Of a stretch of 64,000 bases of DNA, positions 1 through 12,300 are shown piece after piece (position 1 is the stretch's first letter; each line of letters starts with the position of its first letter). The translations under genes were made by a program, and so were the position numbers. This DNA comes from Mytilinidion resinicola. Lineage: Eukaryota; Ascomycota; Dothideomycetes; Mytilinidiales; Mytilinidiaceae. The DNA is taken from positions 2,045,814-2,109,813 of the forward strand of contig NW_022985439.1 in assembly GCF_010093595.1 (NCBI RefSeq), written 5' to 3'. The notes under the pieces were generated by a model. That model made no database searches and had not been told where the DNA came from. It worked only from the letters and a program-made list of their open reading frames with translations.

Positions 1-1011
1 CGCCTTCCCAACCCTGTATTCCCCGAATAATCCCCCACCCCCCTCAACCTAAATCAAATCCTAGCAGTCATAAATCCTTCTAAATCAGGAGCGTGATATG
101 AGATTTGTTCATAATAGTTTAGTTATTGAGATAGAAAAGTAAAGTTGAGTACGAAGGAGAGAGAGTAATAATAAAACCCTCCAGATTATATATCCTGTGC
201 GCCCTCGTACAATTTGGTCCTTTCTCGTAGTGCATGCGCTGCACGCAGTCACCTGACTATGGTCGTTGCGGTCTTGAAAATGCTACCGTCTTAAGGCCAC
301 GGCTGTCGTCAGACTATGCGTGTCTTAAGAACTTACCGTTTTTAGAATATGCCATGTCTTAAGAACGTAGGGCCCAGGACTGGGGTTTCAACTCTGTCTC
401 AGTCTCAACTCAGGATCCGCTCGCCCCAGCTCGGCCACAGCTTAGGGCCTATCTGAGTCTAGGATATCGAACACAGTTGGAACATCGCTCCTGCCTATGC
501 GACTTTCAGCAAGCTGCTCACTTCATAAGTCTCCCATAATCTGTACGCAAGCCAATGTCTTGAACGATAGCGTTCTATGCAGATGTTTTTAATTTGATAA
601 GGCCGAAAGAACAAACGGGCACCGAAACGGGAAGGCGGGGTTACATAAGCCAGCCGTTTTGAAAGGCTAGCGCCACCGCCGGGATCCTTGGCGCTTTCAT
701 GCACCTGCATTTTCTCTGTTGAAGACGGCGCGACTAGCAGCACTGCTTCCTCGACGAACCACTCTACAACAATCCTCATCGCCTGCCGCCTGAAAACTCT
801 ACCTCTTCACTCTCTTCAGCCTCCAGCGCCCTTCGTCTTTCAATCGCTAGCCCAGTGCGAGAGCGAGATTTGAATCAGTCTCTATCTTCAGTCACTGCTC
901 CCGTTTCACTGAAGCACTTCCTAGCTACTGAAACCGCTTCGCCGATCGTCTGCGACGAAACTCTTTTCCTGAAAAGCCTGCCTTGTCTCGCCTTTCGAAA
1001 ACACCTCCAAC
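1..1011. other. intergenic, 5' flank of eIF4E
   Basis: No convincing gene. The motif gtcttaaga recurs three times between about 270 and 365. The 300 bases before the eIF4E start are rich in pyrimidines, as is common in fungal promoters and 5' UTRs. Confidence 0.5.
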
Positions 1012-1922
1012 ATGGCTGAAGTCGCATCTGCTCAGCAGCCGGTCCCGCTCGACACCATCCCCATCTCCCCCGACGGAGACAACACCACCAGCGGCACTGA
1101 TATCTCCAAAAGCAATGGTAGCGCCGACACCGTCGACGATGCTCCCGTCACCGTATTCCACGACCCCGACAACTTCAACGTCAAGCACCCGCTTATGAAC
1201 ACCTGGACTCTGTGGTTCACCAAGCCCCCAAGCGGCAAGGTACGCATGCCTTCCCAGACACCACATGTGTGGTATCTAACGTCGCGACGGTTACTAACCT
1301 ATTACAGGGCGACCACTGGAACGACTTGCTCAAAGAAGTCATCTCGTTCGACTCAGTTGAGGAGTTCTGGGGCATCTACGTGAGTTCTCTGTGACTGCGC
1401 TTCTGGAAATCTTGCGACTGTGCTGATACTTTGGCTGGACAGAACAACATCACTTCGACTTCCGAACTCGCCCTCAAGTCCGATTACCATCTCTTCAAGA
1501 AAGGCGTTCGTCCGGAGTGGGAGGACTCGCAGAATAAGCACGGTGGCAAGTGGGCTTTCCAGTTCAAGGATAAGAAAGCCATCAACATCGACGCTCTCTG
1601 GCTGCATGTCATGCTCGCTGCCATCGGCGAGACCTTGGAGGAGGATGGCGACAACGAGGTTATGGGTGTCGTTGTCAACGTCCGCAAAGGATTCTACCGT
1701 ATCGGCCTGTGGACCCGCACCATTGGCAAGGCAGGTGATGGAAAGAACGGCGCAGCCAAGGGCCGTACCCCTGAGCAAGGACGGGAGGTTCTGATGCGGA
1801 TCGGCAAGAAGTTCAAGGAGGCTCTGGGCCTGGAGAGCAGCAATGAGGTGGTCGAGTTCTCAGGACACACTGACAGTGCCAATGCGGGAAGTACCCGCGC
1901 CAAAGCGAAGTTCACGGTGTAA
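1012..1922 (+). CDS. eIF4E: eukaryotic translation initiation factor 4E (mRNA cap-binding protein)
   Basis: Three exons, 1012-1239, 1308-1379 and 1443-1922, joined by phase-0 GT-AG introns, give a 259-residue protein. That is slightly longer than typical eIF4E because of an acidic, Thr/Ser-rich N-terminal tail of about 60 residues. The cap-binding core starts at HPLMNTWTLWF. It contains the tryptophans expected for m7G stacking and eIF4G contact (EEFWGIY, RPEWED, GGKWAFQF, YRIGLWTR). The family binds the 5' cap of cytosolic mRNA and recruits eIF4G. Splice sites are confirmed by frame and by the continuity of the conserved core across both junctions. The ATG is the first in frame before the conserved domain. 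Nothing is missing from the core, so the gene looks functional. Confidence 0.96.
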
Positions 1923-2702
1923 GCCGGAGCGGCACTAACGGAGTTGGTGGTTTAGGCGACGTCTGGCATGCTATATGGACGACAGACAGGAAAGATATGG
2001 CTCGTCTGAGGCTCGCTATTGCCTCACGCAGCATACTTTCGCCTTCGACGTTTACATCACTGATATCGCGCCTGCCGATTCCGTGATACCTAGTTTCTCA
2101 CTTACTCAGCTTCACTATCACCTGATTTCTTGCACGACAACTCGGTTCTATCCCAATCGAAGGTTTTGCATGGCGTTGTCACCTCTGGCCCCTCGTTTGA
2201 GACAATGGATGAATCATCGCGGACTCGTGGAATCCTCGATGGGACAAGGGGCAAAAAAGGGTTTCTGTACACTGGTTGATCAGGAACAACACATTCCCCG
2301 GTTAGCATGGCGTTGAAAGGGTTCACGGGCGACATGGGTATGCGATGGCATTTCAGCCCTTAGTGGTCATTTTACTTTTCGAGCTGTCCTTGTGACAGCG
2401 GAACTGGTGGAGGAGGATACCTGTGTTGATAGATTTCTGCTGATATGAAATCATGAGTGCATGATTTAAACATATTGTCCCTTGGCTGTGACCATATCCA
2501 TCGAATGCGACACTGACACAAACTTAGAAGAAAGAAGGTGGCCTGTTGTCTCACTTCCTAAAATTCTCGGTTGCCAAAAGACGTCACTGCAGGTGAAGCC
2601 GAGTAAAATCGCCCGCCTACTCAGCCCTGTGCCGCGTCAACTAAAGCCAGGCTGCTTTTACCAACAACTTCTCCCTCTCTGTAACGCCCCACCCCTACAG
2701 CC
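1923..2702. other. intergenic
   Basis: 3' flank of eIF4E and 5' flank of the DnaJ gene. The last 60 bases before the DnaJ ATG are C/T-rich. No gene seen. Confidence 0.5.
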
Positions 2703-4547
2703 ATGGTTGTCGACACGGCATACTACGATGCGCTGCAGGTCCCACCCACGGCCACCGAGCTTGAGATCAAGAAGGCATACCGCAAGCTCGCGATAAAGCT
2801 GCATCCTGGTAAACACCACCGCCCGCCGCTCTGTATTTCCTTTCTAGCGGATACTGACCAGCTGTTCAGACAAAAACCCGGACGACGCTACTGCCCATGA
2901 GAAATTCCAGATCGTATGTACCCTGGGACGGTTTGCCCCGCTATCTGGAAGAAATTCACCACGAAGGGACCTTGGCTTACGGAAGAGTAGATTGGAGAAG
3001 CATATCAGGTACTCAGCGATGAGCAGCTACGGAAGCAGTATGATAAGTTTGGGAAAGAGGGCGCGGTGCCGCATAGTGGGTTTGGTACGTGTTCCGATCT
3101 CCCCCGCTGAGATTGTGAGAGGAAGTACTGACGTGGGACAGAGGACCCGGCGGAGTTCTTTGGGATGATATTCGGTGGCGATGCGTTTGTGGATTGGTAT
3201 ACATTTCCTCCTTTCTTCCATACTCCTAGAGGAGCCGGGGAGTTGAAGGTTGAGCGTGGCTAACAAACACCAGGATTGGAGAGATATCGCTCATGAAGGA
3301 CCTCACAAAAACCATGGACATATCAATGCGCGAGGCAGAAGAACAAGAAGCACAGGAGGCGCAAGCAGCCGCTGCTTCTGCCTCTGGCCAGCCCTTTGCC
3401 GCTGAGGGCTCGAAGTCCTCTTCTCCCCCGCCCGCAACCGGCGCATCCCCCTTCGCCGCACCTCCCCCTCCCTCTGTCTCCGTAGACGCACCCATACTCG
3501 CAGACGATGCGACCGCTAGAGAGGCCGCCCACGCCGCCGCCGTAAACACCCCCATCACCCCCTCCGCCTCGGGCACCAGCACGCCCCGCAGCGGCCGCGG
3601 GATCCCCACCCGCCTCGCCGTCATGGACCGGTCAGAAGAAGACGCGCGACTGGAAGCAGCGGGCGTGACGGACGCCGAGAAAGAGCTCCGCGCGAAGGAG
3701 AAGCGGAAGGGCCTCAGCAAGGAGCAGCGCGAAGAGCTCGCCGCGTACGAGCTCGAGCGGAAAAGGATCCGCGAGGAGCGCGTGTCGAATCTCCAAAAGA
3801 AGCTCATCGACCGCATTAGCGTGTGGACCGAGACGGACAAAGGCGCGGATGTCACGAAGGCTTTCAAGGACAAGACGCAGCTCGAGATTGAGAATCTGAA
3901 GATGGAGAGCTTTGGGCTGGAGATTATGCATGCGATTGGCGCGACGTATTTGCAGAAGGCGTCGGGGTTCTTGAAGAGTCAGAAGTTTTTGGGCATTGCG
4001 GGGTTCTTTTCGCGGGTGAAGGATAAGGGGACGCTGGCGAAGGAGACGTGGACGACGATTAGCACGGCGATTGATGCGCAGATGACGATGGAGGAAATGG
4101 CGAAGATGGAGGAGAAGGGGGGCGAGGACTGGACGGATGAGAAGAAGGCGGAGTATGAGAAGAGGGTTACGGGCAAGATTCTTGCCGCGGCGTGGCGGGG
4201 GAGCAAGTTTGAGATTCAGAGTGTGCTACGGGAAGTCTGCGACCGGGTCTTAAATGATAAGAAGGTTAAGCTGGAAAAGAGGATTGAGAGGGCGGAGGCG
4301 TTGATGATTATTGGGGAGATGCACAGCAAGGCAAGCTCAACCCTAAATTTTTGTCTTTCTGGATGTTTGGCTAACTGATATACAGGCCGCGCGAGACCCA
4401 GACGAAGAAGGCGACTACATGGCCTTCGAGCAGCTCATGGCCGAGGCCGCCGCCAAGAAAGAGCACAAGCACGACAAGAAGAGCAGCAAGAAGGATAAAG
4501 AAAAGGAAAAGTCTAAGGATTCGTCACCGCCGTTGGGCAGTGCATAA
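2703..4547 (+). CDS. DnaJ (Hsp40) co-chaperone with DnaJ-X domain, CAJ1/DJP1-like
   Basis: Six exons: 2703-2808, 2870-2913, 2991-3084, 3142-3196, 3274-4330 and 4386-4547, giving 505 residues. The J domain is at the N-terminus (ending YDKFGKEGA). The diagnostic HPD triad is itself split by intron 1. Next come an [13 protein letters not shown] segment, a Pro/Ala/Ser-rich linker (about residues 115-200), and the long alpha-helical DnaJ-X region typical of yeast Caj1 and Djp1. The tail is Lys-rich. Family members stimulate Hsp70 ATPase activity; Djp1 acts in peroxisomal import and Caj1 is membrane associated. The last intron (4331-4385) uses a GC donor (AAG|GCAAGC) and TACAG acceptor. Without it the frame ends early, whereas with it the conserved [17 protein letters not shown] tail is restored. 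Confidence 0.92.
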
Positions 4548-5490
4548 GCGCGGCGTGCTGGAGGCGTTAGATTGATTCTAGAATACCATCTTTACCTCGA
4601 CTCGAGATGGTGTTCTAGCGCTGAGTCGCGGTGGTGCTACTGACGCAGAGAGAGAAAGCATTTGACAGCTTGAATCCGCTCCGCTTGAGTGAATGTAATT
4701 GAGGGGGGTTTTGGAGGCTGACTAGGTTGGCTGGGTTGGCAAGCAGTGGTATGGCTGCTGTTTGGGTTTGGGTGACTACTATAGACGTGCGGCTACGATG
4801 AGATATGCATACGATACTCCCCTTTATTTCTCTCTTTCCGTCTCGTGTCTTCTATCACAGCCTGATTACACACTGATATTGAGATGTCAAATGCAAGACC
4901 CTCTATGTCAGACCCTTAGCTTATGCTAACAATGGAGAAAAATGAAACCGGGCCAGTTTACTGTGTCGACCTTGTGCCAAAACAGTAGAAACAATAGTGC
5001 AATTCGGCGCCCTCGCTTTTCTACACCTTTCTAACCTGACTTTGTCTATGTTTTTATATATAGAAATCCCTAGGTCCTGAATCGGACCAGGAGAGTGCCT
5101 TCTAACTTTCATGTCTTGAAACGTGTAAAGGGAGGCTAGTCTGTGCGATTTGAATCGTTTTTGGCATGTTATTGCATGACACTTCAAATAAGACACAGGG
5201 AAGTAGGATAATTGTACATCATTCTCCACGCATAAACGGGAGCTAGTCTGCTATCTCTCCCCTTCGTCAAAACTGTGCCGTTCATGCGGCAATCTAGTGG
5301 TCCTGGGTGCTAGTCATCAGATTGAAACCTGATTCTCCTCTTGCTTTCCATCGTGGAAATACTGAGACTGTAAATCAGAGCCGGGATTTGAAACAATCTT
5401 CGGAGATGTTAGGACGTGTAAACGGGGAGCCAGTCCGTGCGATTTTGACTCGATTTTGGTTGTTTACTCTATTGCATGGCACTCAGAATT
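4548..5490. other. intergenic with an imperfect direct repeat
   Basis: No gene. A stretch of about 75 bases starting near 5123 (cgtgtaaagggaggctagtc...) recurs imperfectly near 5415 (cgtgtaaacggggagccagtc...). Both continue to a similar attgcatgRcact end. Confidence 0.5.
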
Positions 5491-5619
5491 TGAAAACCTA
5501 GGAAGAGGGGTGAAAACCTAGGAAGAGGGGTGAAAACCTAGGAAGAGGGGTGAAAACCTAGGAAGAGGGGTGAAAACCTAGGAAGAGGGGTGAAAACCTA
5601 GGAAGAGGGGTGAAAACCG
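5491..5619. repeat. 20-bp minisatellite, six perfect copies plus a partial
   Basis: The unit tgaaaacctaggaagagggg is repeated without change at 5491, 5511, 5531, 5551, 5571 and 5591, then breaks into a partial copy ending near 5619. The copies abut with no unique spacers. It starts right after one end of the dispersed direct repeat described for the upstream spacer. Confidence 0.98.
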
Positions 5620-5865
5620 AAAGTTTCAAATCTGACGATTGATCCTAAACTCGTTCCCGTGAATAAAAGCTAACTTGGTTTATCTCAAGATACATGTCTC
5701 CGTGATGCCTCACGTACCCCCACTATATTATCCCACAAAGAAAAAAAAAAACCTGCCCCTCGCCCCCTCGAGTCCTAACTGCAGGTTCCCGAAGCGCCCT
5801 CACCATCACCAGCAGACCACCAAAAACATAGCTTTTAGGGGTATACCCGTTCAAAAAACAAAATT

Positions 5866-5957
5866 TACGAGCGGGGAGGATCGAACTCCCGACCTTCTGC
5901 GTTCGACAGGAATACACCCTTGTAAAGCAGACATCATAACCACTAGACTACGCTCGC
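5866..5957 (-). tRNA. tRNA-Val (anticodon UAC) with a 19-nt intron
   Basis: On the minus strand a complete cloverleaf can be drawn. It has acceptor GCGAGCG/CGCTCGT, a D arm with AGTGGTTAT, anticodon stem TCTGC/GCAGA, variable AGGTC, T arm GGGAG-TTCGATC-CTCCC and discriminator A. The anticodon loop TTTACAC carries TAC (UAC, valine). A 19-nt intron (5902-5920) lies right after position 37, the canonical place. Without it the tRNA is 73 nt. The internal sequence (GTCTGCTTTACA...GCAGAAGGTC) matches eukaryotic tRNA-Val(UAC). Downstream on the same strand are T runs (5858-5866 region) that suit a Pol III terminator. Oddity: the first acceptor pair is G-U. Confidence 0.93.
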
Positions 5958-6202
5958 TTGTGATTCGCTAAGGAATTCGAAACGGATGAAATTAAACTAT
6001 CTATAGCCTCTGACTCTCGATTGAGGCCGTGGAGATATCCGATTTGCAATGATATCGAAGGTATTCGAGGGGAACAGTGGAGTAAAACTATATCGTAATC
6101 CATTCCTATCAAAGAAACTCTAGTCTAGAATACCCCGCCATTCGAAATCCCTCCTCACCCCCCTCCCTCGATCCCCTCCATTATATCCACCCCCCTAACC
6201 CC

Positions 6203-7383
6203 CTAAAACACCGCAAAAGCACTACAATAACTAACACTACTATCCCTCACACTCACACACTCACTACTCCGCTCATACCGCACGAACCGAAACCGCCCCT
6301 TCCCGGCCCCCCGCTGCCCCTCCTCCAGCGCCTCCACCGCCGCCAGCACCACCCCAATCGGATGCCGCCCGCACACCGTATTCTCCGTCTCGCCCAGCAC
6401 GTCCAGGAACCGCGCATGCGACCCCGTCTCCACCGCGTCCATGCACAGCCGGTCCACGGCGGCGATGCTGGCGGCCAGCGGCGGGTCCGCGGGCGCGCGG
6501 TCGCTGCTGCGCAGGCTGTAGGGCGCGCCGGCGCGCGGCGCGTAGTACGTGTAGTGGAAGCGCGTGCCCCAGTGGCAGAAGTCGGACGAGATGATGAAGG
6601 TGGCGGTGGGGTCGGCGAGGTAGGGCGCCAGCAGGGCGCCGTAGTGGGCTTCGGCGGCGGCGGTGGTGGCGCCGACGAGGATGGGGATGATGGGCGGGAA
6701 GGAGGAGGGGGTGGGGAAGGTCCTGGGCGTAGATGGTGAGAATTGGGGGGTTGTGGGAAGATAGAAGGGGGGGGGGGATACCTGGAGAGCACTTTGTAGA
6801 TGTAGGGCAGGTGCATTTCGAGGCTGTGCTCGGCTTCGTCGACGGAGAGGGACATCTTGTCGAAGGAGCCTTTTTGGTGCAGCTCGGCGACTGTGGCTTT
6901 GTCGACTTGGAGGTTGCCGAGGGGGGTCGAGAGGGTGTCGCATTGGGAGAGGGCGCAGCCGGATAGGTAGTGGTGATGGGATGGGCCTAGGAGGAAGATG
7001 CGTTTGCTACAGGGCGACGCTCAGCTCGATTGTGTCTTTGATGTTCAAAAGGGATGTAATTGAAGACTCGACTCACGTCCTAGACAGATCCAGCGCCTTG
7101 TATGCCCATGCCGCGGCAGGCCCAGAGTACGAGTATCCGGCGTGCCTGCTTAGCCATGAGCTTCTTGCTTTCAGGCCCACTAGCTACTTCTCTCAGCCTA
7201 CGGTGCAATGATGGCTCTTGCTCCCTCTGACGGCAGCGGAGCGGCGCCCTGCTTGGAGGACTCAGTGCCGATGCCTGTGGCAGACGAGGGAACGGCGTCG
7301 AGCCATCCGTCCAGCTCAGCGGAGAGTTCGGGTTTGTGGGACGAATACCACGAGCCGGCATGGCTGGCTTTGCGGGTAGGCAT
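6203..7383 (-). CDS. MEMO-family protein (Mho1-like)
   Basis: Four exons on the minus strand, 7383-7202, 7145-7077, 7006-6782 and 6722-6203, give 331 residues. That is slightly longer than typical MEMO (about 300), mainly through an insert near residues 30-50. Family signatures are in order: SHAGSWY at the N-terminus, PHAGYSYSGP, LGPSHHHYLSGC, EAEHSLEMHLPY, SSDFCHWG and CGRHPIGV. The conserved His and Cys residues of the MEMO pocket, which bind a metal in human MEMO1, are present. MEMO proteins resemble extradiol dioxygenases in fold; MEMO1 has been linked to redox control and iron. All introns keep frame and fall between conserved segments. The 3' half is very GC-rich. Confidence 0.92.
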
Positions 7384-8196
7384 TGTCTTGGTGTCTCTTG
7401 CTATATATGTAGTTTGTGCACGTAGTGGTGTTGTTGATTGTTTGACAGCAACCTGGAGGGAGCTCTAGCTCGGATGGAGGGGTAGAGATGTGGGGTTCCG
7501 ATAGTAATGGACAGTTGTGCATTTAGGGACCCTTGTTTCAAGATGTCTGAGAATTTCTGTAGTATATTAGGGGATAATAGATATAAATGAGAAGAAATAC
7601 CCAATACTTACGTCTTATGTCTGTGCAGACGAGAATATTCTACAGGGCCTATTCATTGTTATAGGACACAAGTTTGGGCACGTCGTCTTTTGATCCCTTC
7701 CAGAAGTATGATAATGTGCTAAGCACCACAAACAGCAGCCAAGTAAGCTGACTATAGCGCATGAAACCTCTCTAATTCAAGTGCTCAAAGTGTTTACATA
7801 TTATCAGAAGTTTTATAATGTGCTGAAGCACCTCAAATGGTGGTGAGCAAGTGTGCTCGGACTTCTGGCCAAGGCACTGTAGTTTGGAGCTTTTGAGAGC
7901 ACCGAATAGCCTTTTTATGTCGTGATTGAAGAAGTTTAAACAACAGGCTCCTGTCGTCTTTAAAGTGACATTAATATCAATAGAATTACTGGGTGGTCGT
8001 AAGGTGGGGAGTGCTCTAAAGCTACGCGCAACTCTCCCGAGGTCGCGTCGCAACATCGCGTCTTCCCCAGCCTCTCAATAATATCGTCCCGCTCTTCCAC
8101 CTCTTCCCACCATCATCATCCCACCTTCAGATCCCCCATACAACCAACATCATAGCACTCGATATCTCCTACCCGCTAAACAACTAATCCCCAACA
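7384..8196. other. intergenic between divergent genes
   Basis: Spacer between the MEMO gene (minus) and the next plus-strand gene. No gene recognised. The last 100 bases before 8197 are C/T-rich. Confidence 0.5.
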
Positions 8197-8930
8197 ATGG
8201 CCCTCAAACGCAAACGCTCCATGTCCAACGACTCCCCCCTCTCCACCTCCAGCCTGGCGTCTACCTCCACAACACGCCAGTCTCTCAGTCCAACACCTGC
8301 ACCACGCCCCATAGGCAGCGTGTTAGACTTCTCCTCCTCCTTCCCCTCAACCCTCCAATGGCCCTCGCACGCTCCCTCCAGCTCCCACCGCGCCCGCCTC
8401 TCCGCAACTGACCTCGGCAGCCGCACGCGCAAGCGGTTCCGCGACAACCGGCCTGACGAGGAGACCATCCACGGTACGTAACTGCCTCCAATTCCCGCAT
8501 CACATAGCTGTATAGCGCATCTGACTAAAATCCGCCAGAAAACACCCTTTCTCTTCTCTTCTCCGCCGCACGCGCGCCGCACCAGGACCCGACGCCATCG
8601 CAGGCGCAGCCCGTGGCTGCGAAACACGAAACTACTACCCAGAAATCAACCCTCCACGCCTTCTGGAGCCTCCCCGCGCCGCGCGCGACGAACCTCCGCT
8701 GGCCGCGTGTCCACAACGCGCGTAACCACCCGGACACGCCGCAGCAGGGCCCGACGTGTGAGGACTGCGATAGCGCGCTGGAGTCGGACAGCATGGAGAT
8801 TGACGACATGGGTGAGGTGGGGGATGAGTTTGCGTGTGCGGGGTGCCGGCGGCGGGTGTGTGGGATGTGTGCGGTGGACGGGGATGAGCGGCGGTGTTTG
8901 AGGTGTGTGGGGTTGGGCGGGGGGTGGTGA
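8197..8930 (+). CDS. small Cys-rich protein with PIP-box-like motif, function unknown
   Basis: Two exons, 8197-8473 and 8539-8930 (intron 8474-8538, phase 1), give 222 residues. The N-terminal half is basic and Ser/Thr-rich (MALKRKRSMS, SRTRKRFRD), suggesting nuclear targeting. The middle has KSTLHAFWSLP, which resembles a PCNA-interacting peptide (x-x-x-L-x-x-F-W). The C-terminus has a probable zinc site: CEDC, then CAGC, CGMC and CLRC within about 65 residues. The architecture looks conserved rather than random, but I cannot name the family. PCNA or ribonucleotide-reductase regulation is speculation from the peptide alone. Confidence 0.75.
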
Positions 8931-9382
8931 GGAGAGAGGAGATGAGGATGGGGTATGTGTTATTTGCTGGAGTATGAGGGGGGTCGGTGGGGAGGGAGCA
9001 ACCGAAGTCGGAAGCTTGAGCTTGAGGTGGCTGTGATGATGATTTTAATGGGTTTGGAATGCTTGGATTGGGCCGTGTTTAGCGGATTGATTAGTTCGGC
9101 GTATGGTTGGAGTAGCGCTGGGTTTGGATACCAATGCTGTTGTAGTCATATCACTCAATGCGAAAGTCGTATATTGGCGCGTATAGTGCTAGAAAGTGTC
9201 GTGATTTCGATCCTTCACCAATAGATGCTATCATACCTTCAAAAATAAAGGATATCAAAATACGCTCATCTGAAACGCCATGCCATCGCTTCCAATATCT
9301 GACTGTAAAGATGCAGCTCATACGCTCATACATACAAAACGCCACGCTAACGACACTCAGGGTATCGAGAAACAAAGAACAC
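8931..9382. other. intergenic between convergent genes
   Basis: Shared 3' region of the Cys-rich protein gene and the Srs2-like helicase gene. No gene seen. Confidence 0.5.
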
Positions 9383-12300
9383 TCATTTCGGTCGTGGAGG
9401 CTGATGCGACTTCACGCTCCAGCCCTGTAAACTCCTTCGCATCCCCAGCGTCTTACGTTGCGGTGCAGTTGAGCTGGTCAATGTCGACATGCTCGTAGTA
9501 TGGAGAGTAGACGCGGGGCGGAAGCCAGCTGAAGAAGCGGCAATGGTGGAGACAGTTTCAGATAGGATTTCGGTTGGGCTAGGGGGTTCTGTGTTGTAGG
9601 AGGCACCTGGCGAGGGATAATGTTAGTAAGTGCTTTAAGATGAGTATGAGGGGAGAGCTTAATTACCATTTCCCACATTTGCATCATTCCCCTCTTCTGG
9701 TTTCCCTGGCGAACTCGACAGCAGTATATAGCGATTCGTTTCTCCAACCTCTTCCTCATCAGTCCGTCGCGGCTTGCCCACAAGCGGTTGGTTTCGTGGT
9801 CGGTGTGTTGATATAGTGGGCGGCACATAAACAGGCTTTGAGGTCACAGTCTGCTTGCGGAGATTGGATATATCGTTCAGGGGTGGCTGCTGAAAAGTTG
9901 AGGAGAACCCGGGAGAATGTTGAGAAGGCTCAACCAAATGAGTAGGCTTCCCCGTAAGCTCTTTTGGGATAGCGCTTGATTGGTTAAAGAAGCTCTTGAT
10001 ACTCCCTTGTCCTGCTGGCCGCTTGGTCGATCTCTTCGTAGATGCTCCAGCAGCCTTGCTGGTCCCGCTATCCTCCCGCTGGAGCTTCTTTGGTATATAC
10101 TCTTTCGCCGTGCTGAATTTCTGCGCAGCTGCGGTCTCTTGGAGGACCTTCATATGTGCAGTAGCGCTAACAAATCCACTTGAGGGAAGAGTGGTGTTTG
10201 ATATGGAATATTGTGAGGTGCTCTGCATTGTCGACGTTGTCATCGTGGTAGCTTTCGCCGTTTCAAACTTGCGACGTTTCGAAGGAAAATCAGAAGGAAA
10301 AGCATCGCTGTATTGATCGTCGATGTCCCAGTAATTGCTCTCAGGGTCGATATCTTCTCCATCCAAGGGGTAGACGTCATCTTCGACATGCTCGACAAGT
10401 GTCCGCGCATGCTGAATGATTGAGCCTGCGGGACAAGCACGCCGAAGGATGTGGGACAGGTCCTGAGTTGTCTGGAACCCAAAAGATGGCCCCCTGATAT
10501 CAAAGCTTCTCGCTACGTTCTTTGGAGTGACAAACGGTGAGATTGTCGTCTGCTCTCTCTGAGAGTTTTTGGTGGGACAACTCAGGTATAGCAACGCTTG
10601 CGCCCTCGTCATGCCAACGTATAAAAGTCGTCGCTCTTCGTCCGTGTCCTCTGATCTTGAATGCGGAATCGATCCTTCATAAGCAGCAGGAATGAAGACG
10701 ACCGGCCATTCTAGTCCCTTGGCGGCATGGATTGTTGATATAGTGACCTGTTCAGCTCGTTGCCCGTCCTTCTTCTCAACTTCGGTAGACAGTGCTACAT
10801 TCGAGAGGAATTTGGTCAAGATGTCTCCCGATGATAGCGTGCGCTGCTCGATTCCCTCGACAACTGGCAAGCTTTCATCGAGAGCGTTATCGCCAGCTTC
10901 CGTGGACAGAGCAACATCGGTTGCTTGCGCGACCAACTCCTCCACGTTAGCCCATCGCCCTTCCCACTCCTCTCGATACGTCTTTCTTAGAAATTCTTGG
11001 AAGGATAGCTTGTTGAGAACATGCGCGATAATATCTACCAAAGAACAGTCCTTACCGTCCTCGTTGAGTAGTTTCTTTCTCGACGTCAGAATCAGGTTGA
11101 CAAACATGTCAATGCCCTTTTCAGCTTGTGCTGAAAGTTTCGTCCGAGGTCTTTTCCTCCCTTGAGCTTGATTAAGAACGAGATCCCATAGAGTCATCTT
11201 CTGTGCTTCGGCTTCTTCTAACAGTGCCTTCACAGTGACTTCACCAATCTTCCGTGGCGGGTTATTGATTATCCTGACAAGAGCGTCATTGTGATCGGGT
11301 TGGTTGACGACGCGAAGATAATCCAAAACAAGCTTGACTTCCACTCGATCGTAAAATCGATGTCCGCCCACCATTCGATACGGAATCCCGGCTTTGCCAA
11401 GTTGGGTCTCAATGAGCCGAGAGAGGGCTGCTGAGCGGAGAAGGATTGCATAGTCATTGAAGGTAAAAATCTCTCCGGTCAGTGTTTTGGATCGTTGTAT
11501 TTCCGAGACAAGCCATTTTGCTTCGGCTACGGCATTTGGAAGTTTGCGAAGAACGGGCCGTTCTCCCACAACGTGGGTGGGAAGAAGAGGTTTGTTATGT
11601 CGGCTCTCGTCTTGCTCGATCACGGCGAGCGCAGAGGTCAATATGCAGCCCGACGACCTGTAATTATTCTCCAAGTGAATGACCACCGTCTCCGGGTGGT
11701 GCTCTCTCATCAGCTTGAGATTCTTTATCTCCGCGGATCGAAATCCGTAGATGCTCTGGTCCGGGTCCCCAACAATAGTAATACACTTTTGCTTTTGTGA
11801 CAAGAGAGTCATCAGTTCGTACTGGACGTGATTCGTATCCTGGAATTCATCAATGAGTACCGCCTGGATGCTCGAAACGCATTCAGGATGCTTTCGGAGG
11901 AGATCAGTACATCTAAGAAGAAGATCGTCGTAGTCCAGTAAATTAGAAGTCTTCAGTGTCTCCTCATACTCGGCATAGAGGGCCGCAAACTCGTGTTGCT
12001 CCGCTTTCTTGTTCGTAGCTGCGAATTGCTCCACGCTGGTACTCCTCGCCTTCAACCCTGATATCCTCGACCGAGCTACGCCTGGTTCCACGCCGTAACG
12101 TTGCCGCTTAACGATGCGCTTTATAATCGCCAATGTGTCCGAAGTGTCTGCAATCCCAAAATTCTTCTCAATGCCAATATGATTCCCATACCGGACCAAG
12201 AACCGGCGCGCGACCGAATGGAATGTGCCCAAGATCAATTTCGCCTCAATACCCTCCCCAACAAACCCCCGGATCCGCTCTTTCATTTCCCGCGCGGCTT

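Noticed and set aside
3226..3873. 215-codon minus-strand frame
   Set aside because: Antisense to the GC-rich linker and X domain of the DnaJ gene; composition shadow.
5491..5619. Possible CRISPR-like direct repeats
   Set aside because: The 20-mers abut with no unique spacers and the genome is eukaryotic; it is a minisatellite.
6362..6966. Plus-strand frames opposite the MEMO gene
   Set aside because: Antisense to strongly conserved MEMO motifs; Gly/Arg-rich shadow.
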